In this document: positions 38,429 to 49,024 of the stretch, one piece after another
How positions within the stretch are numbered: position 1 is the stretch's first letter
Layout of the letters: each line of letters opens with the position of its first letter
Origin: Astropecten irregularis
Lineage: Eukaryota; Echinodermata; Asteroidea; Paxillosida; Astropectinidae
Direction of reading: 5' to 3'
Assembly (NCBI GenBank): GCA_963971285.1
Contig: OZ020244.1
Location: 6,014,001 to 6,078,000, forward strand
DNA length: 64,000 nucleotides
The notes under the pieces: generated by a model
The model's input: the letters and a program-made list of their open reading frames with translations, nothing else
The model's database searches: none
Told to the model about the DNA's origin: nothing
Position numbers and translations under genes: made by a program

Positions 38429-38921
38429 CAGTCGACTCCCGTTACTACGAGCTCGGAAATAACGACAACCCGGATTTAGCGAGCATATTTCCCCAGTCCC
38501 GATCAATTTGTGCACATTACTATGGAGAAATATTTGGTTATTACGAGCACGGACATTACGAGATTCCGGGTATAACGACGACTTTGGCTGACCAAATGCG
38601 AGCAAAAACATTGTTCTCAATCCATTTACAACGACATCTTTTCAAACCTTTTGTCGGCGATCTTTCAAGTTCCAATTCTGGCGACATAGCTTCACAAGTG
38701 TGCCGATCTTAAATCTATTCAATGGAATGGCGTGAATTAGCGAACGCAGACTAGCCATGCATGTCAAGTCACTAATCCCCCGCTGCGGTTTCCTTAGCCC
38801 GACTTGGTTCATGACTGCTGTACCATGCCGCTGAGTAGGCATTGTAAATGGACAATGGGGGCGCCCAGGAGATAATCAGCGTAACTTAGCTTTGTAAGAA
38901 GAGATTTAAAAAGCATTGCTG
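38429..38921 (+). mobile_element. pogo/Tigger-like terminal fragment
   Basis: It begins cagtcgactcccgttactac right after TA (38427-38428) and interrupts the RNase H codon run WTD. A CAGT start next to TA is typical of pogo/Tigger elements, and the following taacgacaacccggatttag resembles their subterminal style. No matching inverted end is present; the fragment runs into the broken 3' LTR at 38922. A deletion has therefore removed the far end of the fragment and the start of the LTR. No transposase is recognisable. Confidence 0.6.
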
Positions 38922-39476
38922 CTTATTGGGGAAAAAATACTATTCGTTTGTCTAACGTTTTGTGGGATTTGTTTGTGTACTGTCACTGTACTGTTTGTTG
39001 TAAATCTAAAGTTTGTTATCGTCAATTCAACGTAATGTTTCTTGATCGGGGGATTTAGCTTACTAAATTGGTGCATTGGAAGATTTATGCCTAGTTCATT
39101 TCTGTGACCGTTTATTTATGCTTGTATTTGTTGCGGGGATTTATTTAAGAAGAGCTTATTTCCCCAGTGTTGTAATTGTTTACATGTACATGGATCGGGC
39201 TGTGATGTGCACGCCGCCATTGTTCTGTAGGGCGCCCTCTCGTGTCGGGGTTATTTTCTAGATACGCTTCTTCTTTATTTTCTGTAGGTTTTAAGTGGGT
39301 TTTATGTCAGTTTATGTAATTCTTTATTGGTTAAACCTTTATTGTACTTATGTCAAGTGTTTGTTTATGTCTTTGATTATAGTTTACGTGGCACTTGTGG
39401 CACTTGTGGCTAGAAGACAAGAGTGGCAATTAGACTGGAGAGTAATAAAGGCAAGATTGCTCTACCTGACGTTACA
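38922..39476 (+). repeat. 3' LTR of BEL/Pao element (5'-truncated)
   Basis: 555 bp beginning cttattgggg, matching 36562-37118. A handful of differences are visible (for example gtagcggg against gttgcggg, and a 2-bp indel near the end), which indicates an insertion that is not very recent. Confidence 0.9.
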
Positions 39477-39481
39477 GGTTT

Positions 39482-40621
39482 GTTTATCAATATCAAAATT
39501 TTGTTCTGGACAAACCTTTCTACATTTATTATTTTTTAGATCTGAAATCAAACTGAAATCAAGTACCCTTACACTTTTGGGGTTGTTAAGAATAAGCCAA
39601 ACATTCGTCCCTTTTTGTTTTTTTCCCGATGTAGATTGGAAAAAGTATTACATCTTTGATGTCGTCCAAATCCCATGGACTTTGTACACAGAATTTGTAG
39701 ACCCCACTTTGGTCACTTTTAAACAGCCGATCTTAGCCAAACTTTGTCCAAATAAACAGTCAAACTTTACATACCAATTATGAACGAACCCTGGGTTCGA
39801 TTGAGTGGAAACTTGGTATGTGTCTAAATCGGGAAGTTTTATATTGAAAAATTGCAATGACGCCATGATGTTGTCCTCTGTTTTTTTTTAATGATTTATT
39901 GAATTTTTGGGTGATTAAAGTTCTTTTAACAATAACTAGTGAACGAAAAAAGGTATCTTTGAATTTCTTTTTGTAACTCTTAAATGTGCAACAGAGATCA
40001 ACACTTTGAAGCAAAATACTGTGACGTCATCATAACGTCGTCATAATGAGATTTTGGAAATAAGTAGAAGACACGTAGAGTCGTAGACCGTTCGTCATGC
40101 ATGACATTGGCTGATCATCATGAAAGTTAATGGGTATAAAATATGTGTGTCCGGGTTTACGACACAACAGCATTTGGGGCCCTGCGTTGGATGACTTGTC
40201 AAGCAAAATGTATGCTGCAAGTCTTTTCCCGACTGCAAAAGAAAATTGATAAAACGTCCCTGTAACGTTTGGTAACTTGTATCTTTGGCTTATTTGTATT
40301 ATCCTTCCACTGCATAGGAAAAGTAGAGTGACATCAACTGAGATCATGGTCTTTTAAACCATAAGATCTTAACAAAACAAATTCAGTGGAATGTATTCAG
40401 ATGTTTTATATCAATATTTAATATCATACTCGGGGGGGGAAAAACCTCATGTCCTGTTTTCAACATGGAGAACTTGCGCGCATTTGCTCACTAACTTCTG
40501 CGGGGCTCTGTTTAACACGGGGAATTTGCGTTGAATCAGGACTCCCCCGGCAAACTTTCATCCGTATGCGGAAAGTCCTTTTGTTGAACTTACCACTTCA
40601 CCTGGAATCATAAAGTATATC
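39482..40621. other. No recognisable gene
   Basis: Anonymous, AT-rich sequence between the BEL/Pao element and a MITE. I recognise no coding motif, terminal repeat or RNA gene in it. Confidence 0.45.
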
Positions 40622-40623
40622 TA

Positions 40624-41033
40624 AAGCCCTGTCCACACTGGACTCTTTTTGGGCAAAGTAACCGAGACGCTGGGTACTTTACCCATTTAAAGTCCAGTGC
40701 GGACGTCTCACGGAGTCTACCTCTCAGTTACTTTGCCCGAGCCGCGCGGGTATTTCTCAGTACCGGCCAACTTCTGCCCAGGTAGAATGCCCGAGACACT
40801 TTACCCGAGACAAAAAGTCAAGTGAGGACAGTGCGAGTCGGTTAAACTCATAAGCCTAGTATTGTCAGCTCGGTTATTCTTCCGTGCAAGCTCAGTAATT
40901 CATCCGTGCATGCACGGTTAAGTTACCTGAGTCAAAAGTACAAGTGCGGACACCGGTAATATTTGCCCATTTTTCATTTATCCATCGGCTTGGTTAAATC
41001 CCCAGAAAAAAAAGTCCAGTGCGGACAGGGCTT
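40624..41033. mobile_element. 410-bp MITE with TA target duplication
   Basis: Left end aagccctgtccacactggac, right end (reverse complement) aagccctgtccgcactggac, flanked by TA on both sides (40622-40623 and 41034-41035). The interior repeats the words gtccagtgcgga and cccgagac. No coding capacity. Its ends resemble those of the elements at 41249 and 41387 (see the entry at 41247-41740), so these belong to related families. Confidence 0.88.
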
Positions 41034-41246
41034 TATTCTCTTTCAAATTAATGTAGTTTCACTGTTCTCTGCATGACGTGTACCTTCCATTAAAAACTTT
41101 GGCCAGTTTCACACATAAAATTGAGACACAGTGGGGAGCCCTTATGTAAACAGATTGACCAGTAGCCTGGTGAGATAATCCTTAAATAAACAATCTTCTC
41201 TGGGCCAAGCAAGTGGACTTCACAGTTGACTAGCACTGGAGCTACT

Positions 41247-41740
41247 TTAGCCGTGTTCCCATTGGACTTATTTTGGTTAAACTACCGCGACTTTCCTGTA
41301 AATTGACAAAATTGAGTCCAATGGGAACGCACAGTAAACTTACGTCCCTGTCAACTTACCGCGAACGTGATGTAAAACTAAAGCCGTGTTCCCATTGGAC
41401 TTTTTTTTCCGCGGCCACACGGTAACTTACCGGTAAATTCCTTCATGTCAATCTACTGTGCGTTCCCACTTGGACTTTTATTTACCACAGCGGACAGTTT
41501 ATTGGCCGTAATAAGTGCAAACATTGCGGACGGTGGACAAATCACCTTTGACCCGAGCAGGATATGACTCATATCTTGACGTAACTTTCGTGCATCGACA
41601 TTAATTCTTTCCAATATATAGACACACATGGCATGTAGATATAAAATATTTCTACTCATAAAAGAATCCATGAAAGAGACCAACGTGTCACCGTAACAAT
41701 AAAACAAGCTAGCCACCAGCTAGATGACAAGAAAATAGTC
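41247..41740. mobile_element. MITE fragments, AAGCCGTGTTCCCATTGG family
   Basis: Two starts of the same terminal sequence, gccgtgttcccattggact, occur at about 41250 and 41389. The first stretch (41250-41385) is nearly the reverse complement of 42168-42298. The words cgttcccattggactt and ggtaagttgacagggacgta recur in both orientations. Fragmented MITEs; no protein. Confidence 0.75.
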
Positions 41741-42748
41741 GCCAAATTCACGGGCGCAGTCTCGAGGAAATACTAGTGACGATGCCAAAGCACGAACTTG
41801 GCCTACGTCACGAATTGGGCCCATGCAGAAACCCACATCTCAGTGCCCAAATCTGTCAAATCTGAAACATTTTAAGTATTTGAACGAGGAACGTACGTAC
41901 CGGTACGTACACGTACAATTTACCCGCAGTTTGCCCGCTGATGTTGATGACATGTGCAAGGTGAGACAGGGAATCGTAGTGCAAGTATTTTCGCGCGCTC
42001 CCTGTACAGCCTGCGTGTGCTGGTGACGTAATACAGGAAGCTGGACTGTTTTACAGCGTGCTCGCGGTACGTTTACCCACGGGAAGTGTTCCCGTTGGAC
42101 TTTTTTGCGTCCCTGTTAAGTTACCGTGGCTGCGCGGAAGTTTTCCGCGACTTCTTTCGGCCTGTTAGTTTTACATCACGGTCGCGGTAAGTTGACAGGG
42201 ACGTAAGTTTACCGTGCGTTCCCATTGGACTTAATTTTGTCAGTTTACAGGAAAGTCGCGGTAGTTTAACCAAAATAAGTCCAATGGGAACACGGCTTAA
42301 CAGGCCGAAAGTGGTTGCGGAAAACTTCCGCACAGCCACGGTAACTTAACAGGGACGCAAAAAAGTCCAATGGGAACACTTCCCGTGGGTAAACGTACCG
42401 CGAGCACGCTTTAAAACAGTCCAGCTTCCTGTATTATCTCATCAGTACACGCAGGCTGTACAGCGAGCACGCAAAAATACTTGCACTACGATTCCCTGTC
42501 TCCTTGCACATGTCATCAACATCAACAGGCAATCGTGCCTTGAAAAATTGTACGTGGACGTACCGGTACGTACGATTCTCGTTCAAATAATTAAACTGTG
42601 TCAGATTTGACAGATTTGGGCACTGAGATGTGGATTTCTGCATGGGCCCAATTCTTGCTATAGTCATGTGTGACGTAGGCCAAGTTCGTGCTTTGCCACC
42701 GTCAGTATTTCCTCGAGACAGTAGGCCTACTGCACCAGTTGAATTCGG
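41741..42748. mobile_element. 1-kb foldback (long inverted repeat) element
   Basis: The left arm (about 41741-42167) and right arm (about 42299-42748) are reverse complements over about 420-450 bp with modest divergence. Examples are tctcgaggaaatact and agtatttcctcgaga, or ccaaagcacgaacttggcc and ggccaagttcgtgctttgcc. The 131-bp spacer is a copy of the neighbouring MITE in inverse orientation. The arms also contain MITE-type words. No coding sequence is evident. Transcription would give a strong hairpin RNA. Confidence 0.88.
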
Positions 42749-43384
42749 CAAATGAACAATTTACATTTAATCATATCGCGTGAAAAGAGAGAACAATAAA
42801 GACGCTTTAATAAAGGTACCGACCCCGATTACTGTGACATTTAAATGATGCTTAAGCAAGGTACCATGAGGAGTGAAAAACCTAATTACGTATGGGTACC
42901 AGGGGGTGGGAGGTTGGGACCGCTGTGTACGTCATGCGTACAGGGGGAGGGGGTCTAAAAAGTCGGCATTTCGTGCGAACATACTTTATGATTTTTACTA
43001 TGATTATTATTTGCATTTACCCCCCAATTGTCACATATATACATGTAGTATTTATTTCAATTATATTTAGCTTCATAATTACTGTGGAACAACATTGTAT
43101 AGCGAACACTACTATACTAAACATTCAGATATTCCATGTATACCAAACATCATCCTTGGCTCCCAATTTTTGTGTCCAAAACATACATCTTGTTTACGGT
43201 AAATCGTTATAATGAACGTCTGCTACGACTGCAATTTCAGTGGATCCCGCCATGTTCATTATCAGGCATTCCACATTCTGATTATTATAAAATGACTTTA
43301 ATTTTTTTAAAGCACGGCTGGTCATTTATATGTGGTGCTTAAATACAAATTTCTTGATTATTTGTATCCTTGAACTGAGGTAAA
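42749..43384. other. No recognisable gene
   Basis: About 640 bp with a G-rich stretch (42900-42955) and AT-rich sequence. Nothing recognised. Confidence 0.4.
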
Positions 43385-43388
43385 TTTA

Positions 43389-43500
43389 CTGGAGCGGGAT
43401 TCAAACCTGTGACCCTGGAGTATTGTACCGGCACTCATACCACCGGAGCTGAGCTACCAACACTCACAGCCAGTTGTGGGTTCTAATCCCGCTCCAGTCA
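43389..43500 (-). repeat. tRNA-like element with inverted ends
   Basis: The sequence opens tactggagcgggat and closes atcccgctccagt, a 13-bp inverted pair. On the minus strand it has a tRNA-like layout: tagctcagctccggtggt (D-arm and A-box region) and aggtttgaatcccgc (T-arm and B-box region). Stem pairing is imperfect, so I call it tRNA-derived, possibly a SINE or part of a foldback, not a functional tRNA. Confidence 0.6.
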
Positions 43501-43589
43501 ATTTTGCTTTGTTCACCTTTCATTGACATAAGATTAATCCAGTCAGTTTTCCTTGTTGTTATTTGATGATTATTTTTTATAATTAATAG

Positions 43590-43739
43590 AAATGGCCAAG
43601 CATAAGGAAACAAGCAACTAAACGATTGAGGAATGAAGAGACAGCATCCTCATCATCTTCACTGGAAGGTGTCTCCCAAGCATCCAAGAAACGTAAAACT
43701 GAGAATGCACAACCGAGTCAATCTACTCCACAACAAAAG
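43590..43739 (+). CDS. Candidate 150-bp coding exon (hypothetical)
   Basis: A pyrimidine-rich stretch (43540-43580) ends in attaatag. A 150-bp open frame follows and ends at aaaag followed by gtcagt, a plausible donor. In the frame that starts exactly at 43590 the exon has 50 sense codons and is phase 0 at both ends. The product is polar and serine-rich, starting KWPSIRKQATKRLRNEE and containing SSSSSLEGVSQ and a basic KKRK cluster like a nuclear localisation signal. No domain is recognised and no neighbouring exon could be linked. A LINE fragment follows at 43800. It may be a true host exon or chance; moderate to low certainty. Confidence 0.35.
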
Positions 43740-43799
43740 GTCAGTTTTACATGTTGAATTTTGTGAATTTTGTGATTCCAACACCTACAAAACACTGCA

Positions 43800-44115
43800 G
43801 CCTGCATGCATATTTCACTGGAAGGTCGTTGGTCTCATCATGATGGATCTGAGCAGAGCATTCTGGACAGACTACATCATACAGTGTCATATTGGCATCG
43901 GTGGAAGTGCTCTCCAGTGGCTCAGATCGTACCTCTCTGTCAGATCCCAGGCTGTATGTATACGCAATGTAGCCTACCTCAAAAGCAGTTAATTTGAACG
44001 TTTGTTTAGTTGTTTAACATTTTCATGAGATCACGAAGATACACCATTTAGAGTACCACAGTGTATGCAGATGATACACAGTTGTATTTCTCATGCCCTC
44101 CTGTACAAGCTGAAA
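43800..44115 (+). pseudogene. LINE reverse transcriptase fragment
   Basis: MMDLSRAFWTDYIIQ and IGIGGSALQWLRSYLSVRSQ (43840-43955) correspond to the LINE motifs around xDLSKAFD and the fGI-x(4)-L-W-x-SYL helix. Some 90 bp later YADDTQLYFSCPPVQAEID carries the catalytic YADD box (about 44060). The region between them, which normally holds the GxPQGSxLGP motif, has been lost. A stop and frame change separate the two parts. It probably belongs with the C-terminal piece at 45600-46045. Confidence 0.82.
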
Positions 44116-45599
44116 TTGACAAGTGGTTGAAAATTATGGTGGTTGAAAGTGAGTTACCTGAAATGAGGGCTGGGTCAGAATGGACGGAATGCTGGATTCC
44201 GTCCCATGTGTTCCAATGAAACAATATAACACATAATCCCCCATGTACCATTCTCAGGTTGCAGCATTGCTGTGTGTATCGATAAAATGATCCCTGGGAT
44301 ATGGCGGTGTGTGCATGGTTTCATGGCTTCTGACTGCCAAACGAACAAATATAAAAAAACTGTGGCTGTTTTTCACTGTTTTCTCAAAAAGTGGCCACCG
44401 TTTGGGACTGAAATTTTCACAGATGACTGTTTGTATCTGTCTTGATATTTTTGCCCAAGAATCTGTATTTCTTTGATAAAAACCAAAAGTATGATACTAC
44501 CTTTAAAGACTAACTACTGGGCTTAACTTCCGGTACATAAACTACATGTACTTCATCAGGCATCTTTGAAGTTTGATTAATTTGACAATTAATCTAACGT
44601 CTCACTACATGCGCACCGTGAGTACCTTTCTTCTGTATCAAATTGTGTTATTGTATCAAATTCATGAAAATTGTTTCATGAGCTTGACCCACAGTGTACT
44701 TTGTCTGACATGTCGGAAACGCAGTCCACATTGCAGTAGTAAGGATGTGTTGCCTACTCAATGAATGTGTGTCATGATGCATCATGTAATGCACTGTACA
44801 TTTGTTCATAACCTACATGTAATATTGTCGTGAGTGAGCGAAGTACACTGTAAATGAAGTCATCTGTGAATGAACTTTGTAATAATGTTGCATTTTAACC
44901 CAAATTCACTGGAAATACATGGTGGACTAGGCCTATATGATCCCTGATGACAAGGTTACCATCATCACAGTGGGCATTTATTTGTGTGAAGATATGTACA
45001 TGTGCTTTTGTCATCCACAACAACTTGTACATTTATCATGTTTATGTAGTAGTCAAGGAAAATGACCAATCCAACTACCAATTAGTTCTTCTTCTCTCTG
45101 GAAAGGACATTGGCATGTCCAACTTTATTGAGCAATTCTTTTCAGTGGTCTTCATTATCTGAATTCTGAAAACTCAATACGGTGCTCACCACCGTCCTTC
45201 CACTCTCCTAACCTCGGATCGTGTGTTTACTTCTTTTCTTTTCGAGAAATTTCCTGGCCCCTGCCCCCCGACCCCTGACCTTTATCACTGGGCAGAAGTT
45301 ACTAAAAAATAGCCGTGAGTCGTGAGAGCAACAGAACTGGCCTATGAAACTGAACGCAGTCCCTCGACATAATAAATTCACACCACTACATTTATTGAAT
45401 TGTAATTCTTCTATTTGCTGTTTTGAAGGTACCAATAATTTATACGGACATGTGGGCTGTCAATCAAACCAATTACTGAATTAGTTACGCCTAGAAATCT
45501 TGCAATTTTATAAAATCCCCTTTATCCAAGTGTCTGCGACTGCTGGCCAAGTCTCAATAAGTCATCTTGAAAGACTGACGAAAACTGTATTTATGATGA
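44116..45599. other. Anonymous sequence between two LINE pieces
   Basis: About 1.5 kb separating the YADD box from the C-terminal RT part of what looks like one LINE. I found no inverted ends or target duplication that would define an insertion, and no gene. Confidence 0.4.
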
Positions 45600-46045
45600 A
45601 TCTGGATACAAGAGCAGCTCTTACAAGCGTACGTTAAATCACGGATTGACTGTTGTAATTCCTTATGTTATGGTCTCCCCAAATATCAACTCCAAAAGCT
45701 ACAATGCCTTCAAACGCTGCTGCCCATCTGGTATTCTACTAGCACACAGAAATTCTCTCACATAACCCCAATCCTGGAACGTCTTCATTGGCTGCCTGTT
45801 GAACATCACATAAGATTCTGGGTGGATATGTTGTTTTTGCACTTTGTCTGTATTAAATTATCTGGATGGTCCTGTTCAATTACCTCTACTCTGGCTCCCA
45901 ATTAAAATTTATTGAAAGATCATCTTTAAGTTTGCACTAATTGTCCACAAAGCACTCAACAGCAGAGCTTCAACCTACATTTCTGATTAACTTCTAGCTT
46001 ATACCAAAAGAAATCTACGATCCAGAAACATGCTACATAGCTACT
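45600..46045 (+). pseudogene. LINE reverse transcriptase C-terminal fragment
   Basis: Plus-strand translation in changing frames gives RIDCCNSLCYGLPKYQLQKL, then FSHITPILERLHWLPVEHHI, then VHKALNSRASTYISD and TKRNLRSRNMLHS. These are the ordered C-terminal motifs of CR1/L2-type reverse transcriptases (CNSLLYGLP, LHWLPV, KALNG-x-AP-x-YI, LRS). Frame changes and stops show it is dead. The orientation matches the fragment at 43800. Confidence 0.85.
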
Positions 46046-46297
46046 TGAGCCATGACCAAGGCTGTAAAACTGTTCACTGTGAGTGGTCAGTACCTGGGCA
46101 TGACAGGGCACCGGCACCTGCCGCACAAAGTACACACATCCTCCCCGTACGTACCGTGTCAGCTACTTGTAGCTGGGTAATTCCACGGTCAGTCGCATTA
46201 AACTTTTATGTGTCAACTGTTACTTGGTGGCTGAAGTTTTACAAGGATGAGTCTGTCAAGTTTATACACTCTTCTTCTTCTGTACACATGAGTACAG

Positions 46298-47072
46298 CTA
46301 AGCAGTTTCTCCCAAGCACGGTAGCCAGCTCACTGTCGCAGGGTTGGGATTTTTCAGGTCTACGATGTGGGGGGCAGAGGCTGGGGCAATCATGGATGAT
46401 GTGCTTGGTGGTTTGTTCTGCTTATCCGCATACCGTATATGTGCAGGCTGCCGATGGACGCACCACCAATATATGTTGGTGTTGTACCTGCCAACTCCAG
46501 TCCGTCGGCGATGGAGGGTTACCCATTCTTTGCGGGACATGTCCATCCATGGTGGTATATCCTTTGATTCTGGGATTATGGTGAATTGGGTGGGTTTGGG
46601 GGGTCTGCTGCCAGTCGCTTCTCCAGGCTTGAAGGATGTTGTACTTGGAGCCGCACAGGGTGGCTGAGTGGCGGGAGAAATTGCGAGCGGGAGAAATTGC
46701 AGCGTGAAGGCAAACGTTGACGGCCCAGGTCTTGTGACTCATTGACGAGATTGTGTAGATGTTCAGGGTCTTGCGCAGCCTTGATAAGAAGGTGATGGGT
46801 GTGGTGTTCTCTGCAAAGTTCCAGGGGAGCGATGCCAGAAATAACTGGCAGGAGCTCTGTTGGTGTAGGTTTCAAAAGGCCTGTGTTAATCCTCACAGTG
46901 TCGTTGTGGACGCAAATCCCAACCTACAGAATATAACAGAAAACCGCAGCGTAAAGTTCTTCAGTTGCCTGATGAAGGCTAGCAGTACCAGCAACACGAC
47001 ATTGCATTACTTTGATCATCTTTTTTCCTTATTTGAGTCAAGATTCTTGGCATGTGTACTCCGGCACCATGC
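46298..47072 (-). pseudogene. LINE C-terminal region, 3' part of a split element
   Basis: Minus strand, several frames. HAWCRSTHAKNLD lies at the upstream end (about 47035-47072). It is followed by VHNDTVRINTGLLKPTPTEL (about 46860-46915), REHHTHHLLIKAAQDPEH, ARNFSRHSATL and then VTLHRRRTGVGRYNTN, with a degenerate cysteine motif (SAACTYTVCGYADK) near 46430. This matches the post-RT region of jockey-type LINEs that ends in an RTGxGR block and a zinc-finger-like tail. The upstream end joins directly, after removal of the element at 47079-49018, to the RT fragment at 49025. Confidence 0.82.
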
Positions 47073-47468
47073 ATGGTAGTCCGTGGGCCGTGAGGCCAAA
47101 TTCGCTTTAGTTTTTGAGTTACGTGACCATCATCACCGAATTTGTTCCCATTCGGCATGGATGTAGATCTGACATTACTGAACAAGAATTGATTTGTTCC
47201 CACGTCCAATTTGTGTTCACTAAAGAGAAATTTGCGATAGAAAATCGTAAAATTTTACGTACAGAAAAAACATAAGAATAAACAGCGCCCTCAATCGGTA
47301 GAAAGTAATTATCTACATAATAAAACTATTGGAACTGCATACCCGTGCTAATCTTATTCCCGATGTAAAACCCTTTACATGATTGGAAACTGATCAAACT
47401 TCAACGTAATTATTTCTAGGGACATTTTATTTGTCGTTTTAATTATGGTAAAATTAGGTGAATGGTGG

Positions 47469-47582
47469 ATGGAAAATATGACACATGTTTTTGAAGATGT
47501 TTCTCCCAGCAAATTTCTAAATGATGAGGAAGTAATAAACTGCTGCAAATTGCTCATCAACCAAAATAAGAGCCTAAAATAA
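47469..47582 (+). pseudogene. Short coding remnant in left inverted arm
   Basis: A 37-codon frame begins MENMTHVFEDVSPSKF and ends in a stop at 47582. The inverted right arm (48626 downward, minus strand) encodes the same start with one change, MENMTHVSEDVSPSKLL, then runs 73 codons into different sequence. The shared start lies at the inner edge of both arms, as if the start of a protein gene had been duplicated into the terminal repeats. No family recognised. Confidence 0.4.
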
Positions 47583-48000
47583 TCACGGACCGAGTTGACC
47601 TGAAACTTTCTTGGGAATGCCTGACGTTTTGAACCTACCAGAATATTTAATCTAAATAAAATTACAATAAAAATATTTGATGACAAAGAAAACAAAACAA
47701 TTATCACAATGAAGTTGAGACTTCAATAAAGTTGCATACATGACTTTATTCCCACAAAGGAATCTTTATTTCAAGCCACACACACTATGTGATCTCACAT
47801 GATTTTGCTGTTAAAATATTTTGGTGCAAAATGCTTATTATAAGATGTATATTTCTTTTTTGGAAACACTAACAGAAATATCTTGTCACGTATGATCAAA
47901 ACTACAGTATTCTTTATATTTTATAAGAAAAGAATTGACTAAGTTTTTCAATAATATTCTCTTGAGACTCAGATGGCCGATTAAGCTTAACCTTTCACAG

Positions 48001-48056
48001 GGGTATCATCATGTGTACCCATGATGGATCAGACAGTGAAAGTGACAGTGTGAAGT
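48001..48056 (+). other. Exon-like segment inside the 1.94-kb element
   Basis: cctttcacag precedes and gtaagt follows a 56-bp open stretch; both are strong splice-site matches. One frame reads IIMCTHDGSDSESDSVK, acidic and serine-rich. It could be an exon of the element's own lost gene or a captured host exon. The evidence is only the splice sites and the open frame. Confidence 0.35.
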
Positions 48057-49024
48057 GTAAGTACATGTACTCTTTTTTACCCTTTGCAATCATATATATT
48101 TTACTTTTCACCCTACATGCAGCTCATTGCAAAAGCACACATAGCCAATGTATCCTGAGAAAATATATTATTTGGGGTAAATTTAGTGTTATGAGCAAGA
48201 TAATGTTATTATCATAATTGTTTATAATATACATTTTTTAACATCCTTCGTTGGAATTTCAGTCATATTTTTATTTAATTCTTTATCATAAATGCAATGT
48301 TTGTTTAGTGGTAAGACTATTGTATGGAGCCCATCACAAAATGAAGTGGTGAAATCTCTGTTTTCGGAACAAATTTAAAGTCATAAAAATAATTAAACAA
48401 AATGCTATAAATTGTACAAGTGTAGGGCCCGTCTTTTGTGTAAGACCTTTGTTTTGCATAATGAATTATCATTGTTCGTGGTGGAAATTCTACATTTCAA
48501 AACAAAACAGTCATTAGAATAATTTCCCAGTGTTTTCAAAAACCGACTCTCATACATAACGATGCCAAATTGCGACAGCAGTTTGCTGGGAGAAACATCT
48601 TCAGAAACATGTGTCATATTTTCCATTCAGGCATTCTCCTAACTATATTTTAATTAAAACGACAAATAAAATGTACCTAGATGTACCTAGAAATAATTAC
48701 GTTGAAGTTTGATCAGTTTCCAATCATGTAAAGGGTTTTACATCGGGAATAAAATTAGCACGGGTATGCAGTTCCTATAGTATTATTATGTAGATAATTA
48801 CTTTCTACCGATTGAGGGCGCTGTTTATTCTTATGTTTTTTCTGTACGTAAAATTTGACGATTTTCTATCGCAAATTTCTCTTTAGTGAACACAAATTGG
48901 ACGTGGGAACAAATCAATTCTTGTTCAGTAATGTCAAATCTACATCCATGCCAAGTGGGAACAAATTCGGTGATGATGGTCACGAAACGAGCGAATAAAA
49001 GGCCACGGCCCACGGACTATGGTA

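Larger units (their letters stand above)
36337..39476 (+). mobile_element. BEL/Pao LTR retrotransposon, internally deleted
   Basis: The element starts TG (36337) and ends CA (39476), and is flanked by the 5-bp direct duplication ggttt (36332-36336 and 39477-39481). It has a full 5' LTR, the start of gag, parts of RT and RNase H, and a 3' LTR lacking its first 225 bp or so. Total length is about 3.1 kb against the usual 6-8 kb of the family: most of gag, the protease, part of RT and the whole integrase are gone. Confidence 0.9.
47079..49017. mobile_element. 1.94-kb DNA element with ~435-bp terminal inverted repeats
   Basis: Left end gtccgtgggccgtgaggcc, right end (reverse complement) gtccgtgggccgtggcc. 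The arms 47079-47513 and 48582-49017 are inverted copies with scattered differences. Both sides are flanked by ATGGTA (47073-47078 and 49019-49024). Removing the element and one ATGGTA restores an uninterrupted LINE reading at the joint, so 6 bp (or 7 with one mismatch) is the target duplication. The central 1.07 kb encodes no recognisable transposase. Superfamily not assigned. Confidence 0.88.

Noticed and set aside
36716-39261. Two near-identical 61-codon open frames (36716-36901 and 39076-39261) as duplicated genes
   Set aside because: They lie at the same place in the two LTRs of the BEL/Pao element and so are simply LTR sequence.
46030-46667. Plus-strand open frames of 184 and 107 codons as genes
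   Set aside because: The minus strand of the same DNA encodes ordered LINE C-terminal motifs; the plus-strand frames are antisense to it.
47079-49017. Assignment of the 1.94-kb element to hAT or mariner
   Set aside because: The reconstructed target duplication (ATGGTA, 6-7 bp) fits neither 8-bp hAT nor 2-bp TA targets, and no transposase is present.
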